Of a stretch of 64,000 bases of DNA, positions 9,005 through 16,782 are shown piece by piece. The stretch is from Amycolatopsis japonica (GTDB taxonomy: Bacteria; Actinomycetota; Actinomycetes; Mycobacteriales; Pseudonocardiaceae). Every line of letters begins with the position of its first letter. The stretch's first letter is position 1. A program made the translations under genes and the position numbers. The notes below the pieces were generated by a model, which was not told the origin of the DNA, did not search any database, and saw nothing but the letters and a program-made list of their open reading frames with translations. The stretch is taken from assembly GCF_000732925.1 (NCBI RefSeq), contig NZ_CP008953.1, forward strand, positions 4,960,001-5,024,000, given 5' to 3'.

Positions 9005-9862
9005 ATGTCCCGTAAGGCATCCGCTCTGCTCGCGCTGTGCTGCGCACTGGCAGGCGTCGCGCTGTCGGCTTGCGACGAAGCCACGGAAGCGGAATCCGCG
9101 TTCACCGGAACACAGAAGATCAAGGTCGGCGAGCGTTCGGTGAACGTGTCGTGCGCGGGGAACGCGGCCGAAGGGCGGCCGGTCGTCGTCCTGCTGCACG
9201 GCGGGGGCGACGATCTCGGGAAACTGAGCGGGCTCCAGAACACTCTTGCCGCGCAAGGCCGGGTCTGTTCCTACGACCGGCTCGGCGCGGGCGCCAGCGA
9301 CCAGCCCGACGGGCCGCAGAGTTTCGAGAGCACCGGGAAGATCCTCACCGGCGTACTCGACCAGGTCGCCGGCGGCGAGCCGGTCGTCCTGGCCGGGCAT
9401 TCGCTCGGCGGGCTGATCGCCGCCAGGTACTCCCCCGACCACCAGGACCGGGTCAAGGGGCTGGTGCTGATGGACGCCACCTCGCCGACCCAGGAAGCCG
9501 ATCTGCGGCAACGGATCCCGGATTCGGCCACCGGGATGGCGGCCGAACTGCGGGCGCAGACCTTGGCGGTGTTCGCGGGACAGGGCCCCGAAAAGCTGGT
9601 GGTCACCGACGCCGAAGTCCGCCCCGCCGGGGACATCCCGGTCGAGGTGATCCAGCACGGCAAGCAGTACCTCGCGGCCGTCCCCGAGTACGGCGCGGGC
9701 CTGGAGCAGGCGTGGTCGGAGGGGCAGCGGAAGTGGCTCGCACTGTCCGGCCGCAGCAATTTGAGCGTCGCGGCGAACAGCGAGCACTACATCTATGTCG
9801 ACCAGCCGGACCTCGCCGTCCGGGCGATCCAGCGCGTCGCGGACGAGGCCAAGTCCGAATAG
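9005..9862 (+). CDS. alpha/beta hydrolase lipoprotein
   Basis: A 285-residue protein with a lipoprotein signal ending in lipobox LSAC (Cys23). The mature part is an alpha/beta hydrolase: oxyanion VVVLLHGGGDD, nucleophile GHSLGG, acid Asp in LVLMDATSP and a late His in NSEHYIY, so the triad looks complete. It should hydrolyse an ester or amide at the outer face of the membrane; the substrate is unknown. Single gene, followed by a 417-bp hairpin-rich gap. Confidence 0.85.
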   Translation: MSRKASALLALCCALAGVALSACDEATEAESAFTGTQKIKVGERSVNVSCAGNAAEGRPVVVLLHGGGDDLGKLSGLQNTLAAQGRVCSYDRLGAGASDQPDGPQSFESTGKILTGVLDQVAGGEPVVLAGHSLGGLIAARYSPDHQDRVKGLVLMDATSPTQEADLRQRIPDSATGMAAELRAQTLAVFAGQGPEKLVVTDAEVRPAGDIPVEVIQHGKQYLAAVPEYGAGLEQAWSEGQRKWLALSGRSNLSVAANSEHYIYVDQPDLAVRAIQRVADEAKSE

Positions 9863-9889
9863 GACCGGCGTGCCGTGTTCGCTGGCGGG

Positions 9890-9935
9890 CTGAAGGCTCC
9901 CTTCACCGCGCCTGATGCGACGAAGGACGCCTTCG
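9890..9935. repeat. decayed family B hairpin
   Basis: The left arm (TGAAGGCTCCCTTCACCGC) matches the intact element at 10117-10169, but the right arm (GACGAAGGACGCCTTCG) has several mismatches. It looks like a degraded relative of the neighbouring perfect copy. Confidence 0.7.
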
Positions 9936-9995
9936 ACACAAGCCGGATGCGGGGTCGCGCGGTGGCGTTTCGGCGGCGAAGGACCCGATCGCGAT

Positions 9996-10048
9996 GTCCC
10001 CAATGTCGCATCTGTGACGCTGAGCGTCACAGATGCGACATTGGGGAC
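9996..10048. repeat. 53-bp near-complete palindrome
   Basis: Two 26-nt arms pair perfectly around a single central G; the outer end is GTCCCCAATGTCGCATCTG. The outer GTCCCCAATG also occurs at 10241-10250 in the neighbouring element, so the two are related. Such symmetry would extrude as a cruciform or make a very stable RNA hairpin. Confidence 0.93.
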
Positions 10049-10116
10049 GCCTCGTCACCGCACGGCTGGTCAAGGGGTCGCAAAATGTGGCGTGTTCGCG
10101 TGCCGTGTTCACTGAC

Positions 10117-10169
10117 GGGCTGAAGGCTCCCTTCACCGCGTCTGATGCGGTGAAGGGAGCCTTCAGCCC
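10117..10169. repeat. 53-bp perfect hairpin, family B
   Basis: Arms of 23 nt beginning GGGCTGAAGGCTCCCTTCAC pair perfectly around the 7-nt loop GTCTGAT. Relatives are at 9890-9935, 33412-33457 and 55901-55947. The layout (23-24 nt arms, 7-nt loop) matches family A although the arm sequence differs. Confidence 0.93.
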
Positions 10170-10209
10170 AGGTCCAGTGCGAGTCGCCCTCTCGTGAAGA
10201 GCAAGGCCA

Positions 10210-10264
10210 CGCGCCCAATGTGGCATAGGAGACGCTCAGTGTCCCCAATGCCACATTGGGCGCG
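10210..10264. repeat. palindromic element with long loop
   Basis: Arms of 17 nt (CGCGCCCAATGTGGCAT and its exact complement) flank a 21-nt loop that contains GACGCTCAGTGTCCCCA, which resembles part of the 53-bp palindrome at 9996-10048. It sits just past the end of the NarL-type gene. Confidence 0.88.
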
Positions 10265-10279
10265 GCATCGCGGCCCGGT

Positions 10280-10942
10280 TCAGGTGACGAGGCCGTGACG
10301 GAAGGCGTAGATGACCGCCTGCACCCGGTCGCGGAGCCCGAGTTTCGCGAGCATGCGCGAAACGAACGTCTTGACGGTCTCCTGGCTGATCATGAGCGTC
10401 GCGGCGATCTCGCTGTTGGAATGGCCGTCCGCGATGAGCCGGAGGACTTCCAGTTCCCGTGGAGTCAGAGGGTTATCGGCCGGGCCTTCGTCCTCGGCGG
10501 GCCGGATCCGGGAGGCGTAGCGGCCCACCAGCTGCCGCGTCACCTCGGGATCCAGCAGGGCGGCGCCGGCGGCCACGGTGCGGATCCCGTGCAGCAGCCG
10601 GTCGGGCGGGCTGTCCTTGAGCAGGAACCCGCTCGCACCGGCGCGCAGCGCCCGGTAGACGTACTCGTCGAGGTTGAACGTGGTGACCACCAGGACCTTG
10701 CCGGGTTCGGCAACACCGGCGCCCGCCAGCAGTCGGGTGGCTTCGATGCCGTCGAGCACCGGCATGCGCACGTCCATCACCACGACGTCCGGGCGTAGCC
10801 GGGCGGCGAGGTCGACCGCGGTCCGGCCGTCACCGCATTCGCCCGCCACGTCGAGGTCGGGCTGGGCGTCGATGATCGTCACCAGGCCGGTGCGCACCAG
10901 CATCTGGTCGTCGCAGACCAGCACCCGCGTCGGCGCGGTCAC
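10280..10942 (-). CDS. NarL/LuxR-family response regulator
   Basis: A 220-residue response regulator. The receiver domain has the acidic pair in VLVCDDQ, phospho-acceptor Asp in VVVMDVRMPVLDG (near residue 55) and the conserved Lys in FLLKDS; the LuxR-type HTH occupies the last ~65 residues (LTPRELEVLRLIADGHSNSE, then QETVKTFVSRMLAKLGLRDR). Phosphorylated by the histidine kinase just upstream, with which it shares a GTGA overlap (start GTG 10942), so the two are translationally coupled. Targets are unknown. Confidence 0.94.
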   Translation of the reverse strand: MTAPTRVLVCDDQMLVRTGLVTIIDAQPDLDVAGECGDGRTAVDLAARLRPDVVVMDVRMPVLDGIEATRLLAGAGVAEPGKVLVVTTFNLDEYVYRALRAGASGFLLKDSPPDRLLHGIRTVAAGAALLDPEVTRQLVGRYASRIRPAEDEGPADNPLTPRELEVLRLIADGHSNSEIAATLMISQETVKTFVSRMLAKLGLRDRVQAVIYAFRHGLVT

Positions 10943-12051
10943 GACGGGTTTCCCGCGGGAATGCGGGCACGGACGGAAAACCCGCCGTCCCCTCGGCGGC
11001 CTGCGCTGAATTCGCCGTCCAGGACGTCGATCCGTTCGCGCAGCCCGGCGAGGCCCCGTCCACCGCCCGGGGAGTCCACTGTGGACATTGCTTCCTCCGT
11101 GTCCACCGCCACGGTGATCTCCCCGGCTCCGTGACGCACCAGCACCGAGGTGCGGCTGCCGCGCGCGTGTTTCAGCGCGTTGGTCAACGCCTCCTGAACG
11201 ACGCGGTACGCCATCGGCCCGGCGTCCCCTGCGGTGGGTTCGCCCTGCTCGGAGAACTCCACCGGCTGTCCCGCGCGGCGTGTGCGCTCCACGAGGGTCG
11301 GGATCGCTTCGGCGCCGCGGCCGGGATCGATGACGTCGAGCAGATGACGCAGATCGGTGATGGCCAGCCGTCCGGTGTCGGCCACGGCGGTCAGGCTCTG
11401 GTCGAGCCGCTCGTCGGTGAGATACCGGGCGGCCTCGGCCTGCACGACCATCGCCGTGACGTGGTGGGTCACGACGTCGTGGAGTTCGGCGGCGATGCGG
11501 GCGCGCTCGGCCGCCCGCGTCTCCTCGGCGACCCGGCGGCGACGTTCCGCTTCCGCGACCCGGTTGGACCGCAACGCCGTCCCGATCCCCCAGGCCAGCA
11601 CCAGCGCGAGATAGAAGGTCACGTAGCCGGTGAGGGGTTCCGTCCCGCCGAGCGAAGTGAACGCGATCGCCGACGCGAGGAACGCCGCGGTGGACGCGAT
11701 CGCCACCACGCGGCGGTGCCGCTCCAGCCGGAGTCCCACCGTCAGCAGGGCGATCGGCAGTGCCGTGCCGGCGAACGAGTGATAACCGCCGAACTGGTCG
11801 ACGGCGAACCCGAGCGACACCAGCGCGAAACCGGCGACGGGCCACCGGTGGCATACGACGAGCGGGACGCATTGCAGGGCGATCCCCACGACGGCCAGTG
11901 CGTCGTACGGGCGGTTCGGCAGGCCGCCGAACTGCGTTCCGTGGCTCTGCAACGCCGGGACCAGAGATCCCACGAAGAGGGTCAAAGCGATTGGGAGGTA
12001 CCAGACCGGGCCACACCGCCACTGCCTCGAGACCCACCGAAGGTTGACCAC
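10939..12051 (-). CDS. sensor histidine kinase (HisKA_3, NarX/DesK type)
   Basis: A 370-residue membrane kinase. Four or five hydrophobic segments fill the first ~150 residues. The DHp region has the phospho-acceptor His in ERARIAAELHDVVTHHV, and the ATPase part shows the N-box RVVQEALTNALKHA and G-box GGGRGLAGLRERI. Little lies outside the membrane, so it may sense membrane or envelope state. GTG 12051 is preferred because longer versions overlap the divergent ChrB-like gene. It phosphorylates the overlapping NarL-type regulator. Confidence 0.9.
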   Translation of the reverse strand: MVNLRWVSRQWRCGPVWYLPIALTLFVGSLVPALQSHGTQFGGLPNRPYDALAVVGIALQCVPLVVCHRWPVAGFALVSLGFAVDQFGGYHSFAGTALPIALLTVGLRLERHRRVVAIASTAAFLASAIAFTSLGGTEPLTGYVTFYLALVLAWGIGTALRSNRVAEAERRRRVAEETRAAERARIAAELHDVVTHHVTAMVVQAEAARYLTDERLDQSLTAVADTGRLAITDLRHLLDVIDPGRGAEAIPTLVERTRRAGQPVEFSEQGEPTAGDAGPMAYRVVQEALTNALKHARGSRTSVLVRHGAGEITVAVDTEEAMSTVDSPGGGRGLAGLRERIDVLDGEFSAGRRGDGGFSVRARIPAGNPS

Positions 12052-12100
12052 GCAGCGGATCTTATTCCGAACGGGTGAATCGCCCGTATGCCGATCGGCG

Positions 12101-12118
12101 ATGTTACGGGCGTAACAT
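12101..12118. promoter_or_regulatory. perfect operator-like palindrome
   Basis: ATGTTACG-GG-CGTAACAT: 8-bp arms, 2-bp centre, ending 6 bp before the GTG of the ChrB-N gene and 50 bp before the divergent kinase start. A strong dimer-site candidate; the binding protein is unknown (the ChrB-N protein itself, a GntR-type factor, or the NarL-type regulator). Confidence 0.7.
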
Positions 12119-12124
12119 GGACCT

Positions 12125-12697
12125 GTGACTGGCGAATCCGACGGCCGGAACTGGCTGGTGATCAGCGTGTCCACCGCCGGCGGACCGGACTCGCTGCGGG
12201 TTCAGGTCTGGCGCAAACTCCGCTCCCTTGGCGCGCTCTACCTGCAGCAATCGGTATGCCTGCTGCCCGCGCGGGCGGAGGTGGTGCGGGAGATCCGCCG
12301 CCTGCTCGACCGGGTCCGCCATCAGGGCGGGACGGCCCGCGCGCTGCCGATGGCGTTCACCGACCCGGCCGAGGAGCGTGCGGTGATCGCCGAACTGAAC
12401 GAGGCCCGCGACGCCGAGTACGCCGAGGTCCTCGAGCGGCTGCCCGAGCTTCGCCGGGAACTGGCGGACGAGCAGGCTCGCGGCAACGCCACCTACGCGG
12501 AAGTCGAGGAATCCGAAGCCGATTTGGACCGGTTCCGCAGCTGGCTCGCCAAGATCGCCGCCCGCGACTACTTCGGCGCCCCACGCGGCCAGGAAGCCCG
12601 TGACGCCGTCGAGCTGGCCGCAGCCGAACTCGCCGCCTTCGAGGAAGCCGCCCTACGCGCCGAAGCGCCCGAGATCCGGGCGGGGAAGCAGCGATGA
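12125..12697 (+). CDS. ChrB N-terminal domain protein
   Basis: A 190-residue protein whose first half matches the ChrB N-terminal domain (WLVISVSTAGGPDSLRVQVW, then RSLGALYLQQSVCLLPA). The second half is a long charged helix, probably coiled coil (ELPELRRELADEQ-like, about 95-170). In chromate-resistance operons this domain belongs to the regulator ChrB; here there is no ChrA transporter and no ChrB C-terminal domain, so a chromate role is not supported. GTG 12125 immediately follows the perfect palindrome at 12101. It overlaps the DUF1232 gene by 4 bp. Confidence 0.75.
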   Translation: MTGESDGRNWLVISVSTAGGPDSLRVQVWRKLRSLGALYLQQSVCLLPARAEVVREIRRLLDRVRHQGGTARALPMAFTDPAEERAVIAELNEARDAEYAEVLERLPELRRELADEQARGNATYAEVEESEADLDRFRSWLAKIAARDYFGAPRGQEARDAVELAAAELAAFEEAALRAEAPEIRAGKQR

Positions 12698-13116
12698 CCG
12701 GCTCGTTCTGGTGGGATCTGCTGCTCGGCATCGCCGGTGCGCTGCTCCTGGCCTGGCTCGCGCTCGTCGTGGCACTCGTGCTCGCCCGGCCGCGGGGCGG
12801 GCTGCTCCGGGAAGCGCTGCGGCTGCTGCCCGACGTGCTGCGGCTCATCCGCCGTCTGGCCGCGAACAAGACGCTGCCCCGCGGCGTCCGGATCAGGCTC
12901 GCGCTGCTGATGGTCTACCTCGCCCTGCCGATCGACCTCGTCCCCGATTTCATCCCCGTTCTGGGTTATGCCGACGACGCCATCGTCGTCACCCTCGTCC
13001 TGCGTGGCGTCGTCCGCCGCGCCGGGCTCGACGCCGTCCGCGCGCACTGGCCCGGTACCGACGACGGTTTCGACGCACTCGCCCGCCTGACCGGATTTCC
13101 CGCCGCCACCCCCTGA
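12694..13116 (+). CDS. YkvA family (DUF1232) membrane protein
   Basis: A 140-residue protein with an N-terminal membrane helix (LLGIAGALLLAWLALVVALV) and the DUF1232 signature YLALPIDLVPDFIPVLGYAD near residues 73-92, followed by another hydrophobic stretch. The function of the family is unknown. Its ATG overlaps the stop of the ChrB-N gene (ATGA), so the two are coupled and probably act together; pairing of these two families is common in actinobacteria as far as I recall. Confidence 0.88.
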   Translation: MTGSFWWDLLLGIAGALLLAWLALVVALVLARPRGGLLREALRLLPDVLRLIRRLAANKTLPRGVRIRLALLMVYLALPIDLVPDFIPVLGYADDAIVVTLVLRGVVRRAGLDAVRAHWPGTDDGFDALARLTGFPAATP

Positions 13117-13230
13117 TCCGTTTAGCGAGTTGTGCGCATTTCCTGTCGGAGGCGTAACAACTTTCGGCCTTCCTGCGGCATACCGGAGAGCTGTCTTGTT
13201 CTGTCCGGTCCCCGCCGCTGGAGGATTCGC

Positions 13231-15540
13231 GTGTCGAGATCCCGTCGTTTCCTGTTCCCCCGAAGATCGCGACGCGCGCTGGCGGTGGGTGTCGTCGGCC
13301 CGCTCGTCGGCGCGCTCGCGGTCGGGCTCGTCGCCGCGGCACCGGCCGAAGCCGCGGTGCCCACCGGTTTCACCGACACGGTGGCGATCGGCGGGCTCAG
13401 CTCGCCGACCGCCACCGCGTTCGCGCCGGACGGCCGGGTGTTCGTCGCCGAGAAGAGCGGCCTGGTCAAGGTCTTCGACTCGCTCGCCGACCCGACGGCG
13501 ACGGTGTTCGCCGATCTCCGCACGCAGACGCAGGACTTCTGGGACCGCGGCCTGCTCGGGCTCGCCGTCGACCCCGCTTTCCCCGCCAGGCCGTACGTCT
13601 ACGTCTCGTACACCCTCGACGCGGAGCCCGGCGGCACCGCGCCGCGCTGGGGTGACACCTGCCCGACCCCGCCGGGCGCGACCGACAAGGGTTGCGTCGT
13701 GACCGGCCGCGTCTCCCAGCTGACGATGGGCTCGGCGGGCACGGCCGTGAGCGAGAAACCACTGGTCACAGGCTGGTGCCAGCAGTTCCCGAGCCACTCG
13801 GTCGGCGCACTCGCCTTCGGTCCGGACGGCGCCCTGTACGCGGGAGGCGGCGACGGCGCCAGCTTCACGTTCGCCGACTACGGCCAGGTGGGGAACCCCT
13901 GTGCCGATCCGCCCTCGCCCGCCGGGACGAACCTGACGCCGCCGTCGGCCGAAGGCGGCGCGCTGCGTTCGCAGTCGCCGCGACGCGCCGCCGGCCAACC
14001 GGTCCTGCTCAACGGCACGCTGCTGCGCATCGACCCGGACACCGGTGAAGGCGTCCCCGGCAACCCCTTCGCGAACAGCTCCGACGCCAACGCGCGGCGC
14101 GTGATCGCCTATGGCGCGCGGAACCAGTTCCGCTTCGGCTTCCGGCCGGGCACCAGCGAGCTCTGGGCGGGCGACGTCGGCTGGGACACCTGGGAAGAAA
14201 TCAACCGCGTCGCCGACGTCGGCGACAGCGTGGCGGACAACTTCGGCTGGCCCTGTTTCGAAGGGAACGCCAGGCAGGCCGGTTACGACGGCGCGAACCT
14301 CGACCGGTGCGAATCCCTCTACTCCTCCGGCGGGCACTCCGCCCCGTACTACGCCTACAACCACCGAGCCAAGGTGGTCGCGAGCGACCCGTGCCCCACG
14401 GGCGGCTCTTCGATCAGCGGCATCGCGTTCGAATCCGGCAGCAACTACCCCGCCGAGTATTCCGGCGCGTTGTTCTTCGCCGATTCCTCCCGTGGCTGCA
14501 TCTGGGCCATGCAGACCGTCGACGGCCAGCCGAACGCGAGCCGTCTCGTGCCGTTCGTGACCGGCGTCAACGTCCCGGTGCAGGTGCTGACCGGCCCGGG
14601 CGGCGACCTGTTCTACGTCGCGCTCGGCAGCGGCGAACTCCGCCGCGTCAGCCATCCCGGCGGGACCAACCGGCCGCCCACCGCGGTGGCCACGGCGACC
14701 CCGTCGAGCGGACCGGCGCCGCTGACGGTGCGCTTCGACGGCACCGCGTCCACCGACCCGGACGCCGGGGACACCCTGTCCTACGCCTGGGACCTCGACG
14801 CCGACGGCGCGTACGACGACTCGTCGGCCGCCGACCCCACCTGGACCTACACCGCGGCAGCCGCCGTCGACGCCGGGCTCCGGGTGACGGACTCGCACGG
14901 CGCGAGCGCGACCACGACGGTGCGCGTGACCGTCGGGAACCCGGAGGGCCTCGACCCGGTGCCGGTCATCGACAGCCCGGCGGGCACGCTGACCTGGTCG
15001 GTCGGCCAGACCGTGTCCTTCTCCGGCCGCGCGATCGACGCCCAGGACGGGCAGCTCCCGGCGTCGGCGCTGTCGTGGCGGCTCGCGATCCGGCACTGCG
15101 CGACCAACGGCACCTGCCATACGCACAACGTCCAGGACTTCCCCGGCGTCGCATCCGGGTCGTTCGTCGCGCCGGACCACGACTACCCGTCGTACCTGCA
15201 GCTGACCCTCACCGCGACCGACTCGACCGGCCGGACCGGCAGCAAGACCGTCGACCTCCAGCCGAAGACGGTGTCGCTGAACTTCGCCTCCAGTCCCAGC
15301 CAGGCGACACTCACCGTCGGCGGCACGCAGCAACGCACGCCGTTCTCCCGGACGGTGATCGCGGGATCCACCAACTCGATCAGCGCGGACAGCCCGCAGA
15401 AACTGCCCCCGCTCAACCTGAAGTACGCCTTCACCGGCTGGGCGCACGGCGGCGCGCGGACGCAGAACATCATCGCGCCCGGTACGTCGACCACCTACCA
15501 GGCGAACTATCGGCTCTGCTGGCTGTTGAACCCCTGCTGA
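13231..15540 (+). CDS. secreted PQQ-type sugar dehydrogenase with PKD domain
   Basis: A 769-residue secreted protein. After a signal peptide (ending near AAPAEAAVPTG) comes a glucose/sorbosone dehydrogenase beta-propeller (about 45-475: GRVFVAEKSGLVKVFD, DRGLLGLAVDP, RVIAYGARNQFRFGF, GDVGWDTWEEINRV). A PKD domain follows (about 490-570: STDPDAGDTLSYAWDLDADG), then further beta domains and a Cys-rich tail ending LCWLLNPC. The propeller family oxidises sugars with PQQ outside the cell; PKD-type modules suggest polysaccharide binding. GTG 13231 follows GGAGGA and starts the signal peptide, replacing a longer frame. A hairpin follows the stop. Confidence 0.88.
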   Translation: MSRSRRFLFPRRSRRALAVGVVGPLVGALAVGLVAAAPAEAAVPTGFTDTVAIGGLSSPTATAFAPDGRVFVAEKSGLVKVFDSLADPTATVFADLRTQTQDFWDRGLLGLAVDPAFPARPYVYVSYTLDAEPGGTAPRWGDTCPTPPGATDKGCVVTGRVSQLTMGSAGTAVSEKPLVTGWCQQFPSHSVGALAFGPDGALYAGGGDGASFTFADYGQVGNPCADPPSPAGTNLTPPSAEGGALRSQSPRRAAGQPVLLNGTLLRIDPDTGEGVPGNPFANSSDANARRVIAYGARNQFRFGFRPGTSELWAGDVGWDTWEEINRVADVGDSVADNFGWPCFEGNARQAGYDGANLDRCESLYSSGGHSAPYYAYNHRAKVVASDPCPTGGSSISGIAFESGSNYPAEYSGALFFADSSRGCIWAMQTVDGQPNASRLVPFVTGVNVPVQVLTGPGGDLFYVALGSGELRRVSHPGGTNRPPTAVATATPSSGPAPLTVRFDGTASTDPDAGDTLSYAWDLDADGAYDDSSAADPTWTYTAAAAVDAGLRVTDSHGASATTTVRVTVGNPEGLDPVPVIDSPAGTLTWSVGQTVSFSGRAIDAQDGQLPASALSWRLAIRHCATNGTCHTHNVQDFPGVASGSFVAPDHDYPSYLQLTLTATDSTGRTGSKTVDLQPKTVSLNFASSPSQATLTVGGTQQRTPFSRTVIAGSTNSISADSPQKLPPLNLKYAFTGWAHGGARTQNIIAPGTSTTYQANYRLCWLLNPC

Positions 15541-15555
15541 CCCGTCGCGACAGCG

Positions 15556-15603
15556 GGTCGTGAGTGGCGTTTCGGATTCTAACCCGAAACGCCACTCACG
15601 ACC
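15556..15603. repeat. 48-bp hairpin, family C, copy 1
   Basis: Arms start GGTCGTGAGTGGCGTTTCGG and pair around TTCTAA; this copy has A instead of G near the centre, shortening the stem from 23 to 20 bp. Copies at 33348-33395 and 55807-55854 are otherwise identical. Directly after the sugar dehydrogenase stop, so it could be a terminator. Confidence 0.93.
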
Positions 15604-15760
15604 ACCGTGAGCTTCAGCGGTCGCGCGTGTTCGAACCGTCCATAATGGAGTACTCCAGCACGCCTTTCGCGAAGCCGTAAGAACCCCGAAAGGATCGGAA
15701 CCCCCATCGGAGAGACCCCGTCGGATCGCCCATCCAGATCCCGCACGGAAGGTGCCTCCG

Positions 15761-16345
15761 ATGACCTACCCAGGCCTGCCCGACCAGCAGAACACCCGCC
15801 CCGCGACCGTCAAGCCCGGCGTGGCCGTCGGGATCCTCGTCGCGGTGATCGCACTGGTCGCCTTCTGCATCACCGGCTTCGCCGCTCCCGGTTTCCTGCT
15901 CCGCAAGGGACCCGGGCTCTCGTTGCCCGTCCCCACCTCCAGCCCGGCGACGACGACCTCCTCGCCCACGAGCACCACGGAAAGCCCGACCAGCACGAGG
16001 GTCAGCCGTCCGAGGATCACCCCCACCAGGAACCCGGCCACGCCGCCGGCGCAGGGCGTTCAGGTGATCGTGGACTTCCTCACCAAGATCGCCGGGAGCG
16101 ACAAGCCGGGGGCGATCGCGTTGGCCTGCGAGGCGCAGAAGAGGTTCATGGACGACAAGATCGATTCCCTGATCCCGCTGGGGTCACGTGTTCAGGTGAC
16201 CTCTGTCAACGGGACGTCCCGGTTCGTCCTCGCCGACGTCGCCGGAGTCGCCAAAGGACGGTCGGCGAAGGGCATCGTGATCTCGGATCTCAAGGCGGAC
16301 GGCGGTTTCTGCGTCACGACGTTCAGCATTCGCACCACCGGCTGA
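15761..16345 (+). CDS. membrane-anchored protein of unknown function
   Basis: A 194-residue protein: short N-terminal tail, one membrane helix (VAVGILVAVIALVAFCITGF, about 20-40), a Ser/Thr/Pro-rich spacer (about 55-95) and a C-terminal ~90-residue extracytoplasmic domain with two cysteines (ALACEA, GGFCVT). The domain has the size and pattern of actinobacterial low-complexity-linker surface proteins, but I do not recognise it. ATG 15761 is preferred over GTG 15752 because GGAAGG lies just upstream. Confidence 0.75.
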   Translation: MTYPGLPDQQNTRPATVKPGVAVGILVAVIALVAFCITGFAAPGFLLRKGPGLSLPVPTSSPATTTSSPTSTTESPTSTRVSRPRITPTRNPATPPAQGVQVIVDFLTKIAGSDKPGAIALACEAQKRFMDDKIDSLIPLGSRVQVTSVNGTSRFVLADVAGVAKGRSAKGIVISDLKADGGFCVTTFSIRTTG

Positions 16346-16347
16346 TG

Positions 16348-16782
16348 TCAGTCCAGGCAGAACTCGTTGCCCTCGATGTCCTGCATCACGATGCACGACT
16401 CGTTCTCCTCGTCGGCGAGCAGGACACGCTGCTGCACCGCCCCGAGTGCCGTCAGGCGGTCGGATTCGGCCTGGAGCGCGGCGAGGCGCTCCTCCCCCAC
16501 CAGGCCGGTGCCCGCCCGCACGCAGAGATGCACCCGGTTCTTGACGACCTTGCCTTCGGGAACGCGCTGGAAGTACAGCCGCGGGCCCACGCCGGTCGGG
16601 TCACTGCAGGCGAAGCCCGCGTCCTGCTTCTCGGGCGGCAACGTGCGGTTGTAGTCGTCCCAGGTGTCGAACCCCTCCGGCGGCGAGGGCACGACGTAGC
16701 CCAGGATCTCGCACCAGAACCGCGCGAGGCGCTCGGGTTTCGCGCAATCGAACGTGACCTGTACCTGTTTGACCGACACCAT
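16348..16782 (-). CDS. VOC superfamily (glyoxalase-like) protein
   Basis: A 144-residue vicinal-oxygen-chelate fold protein: VQVTFDCAKPERLARFWCEI at the start and CIVMQDIEGNEFCLD at the end, the usual repeated beta-alpha-beta-beta-beta pattern. The family includes dioxygenases, glyoxalases and resistance proteins, and the substrate cannot be told. Its ATG overlaps the stop of the aldo/keto reductase by one base (TGATG), so they form an operon. Confidence 0.85.
   Translation of the reverse strand: MVSVKQVQVTFDCAKPERLARFWCEILGYVVPSPPEGFDTWDDYNRTLPPEKQDAGFACSDPTGVGPRLYFQRVPEGKVVKNRVHLCVRAGTGLVGEERLAALQAESDRLTALGAVQQRVLLADEENESCIVMQDIEGNEFCLD

Larger units (their letters stand above)
9863..10279. 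other. 417-bp intergenic region filled with hairpins
   Basis: No gene seen. Four palindromic elements are packed here: a decayed family B hairpin (about 9890-9935), a perfect 53-bp palindrome (9996-10048), a perfect family B hairpin (10117-10169) and a long-loop palindrome (10210-10264). It lies between convergent genes, so no promoter is needed in it. Confidence 0.8.

Noticed and set aside
10280..12037. A 585-residue fused kinase-regulator frame
   Set aside because: The upstream part is a shadow of the kinase gene in another frame; the regulator begins at GTG 10942, overlapping the kinase stop.
12125..13116. Chromate resistance operon
   Set aside because: Only the ChrB N-terminal domain is present, with no ChrA transporter or ChrB C-terminal domain.
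12568..15447. A 959-residue minus-strand open frame
   Set aside because: Antisense of the sugar dehydrogenase; composition is Arg/Gly-rich without domains, while the plus strand has signal peptide, propeller and PKD motifs.
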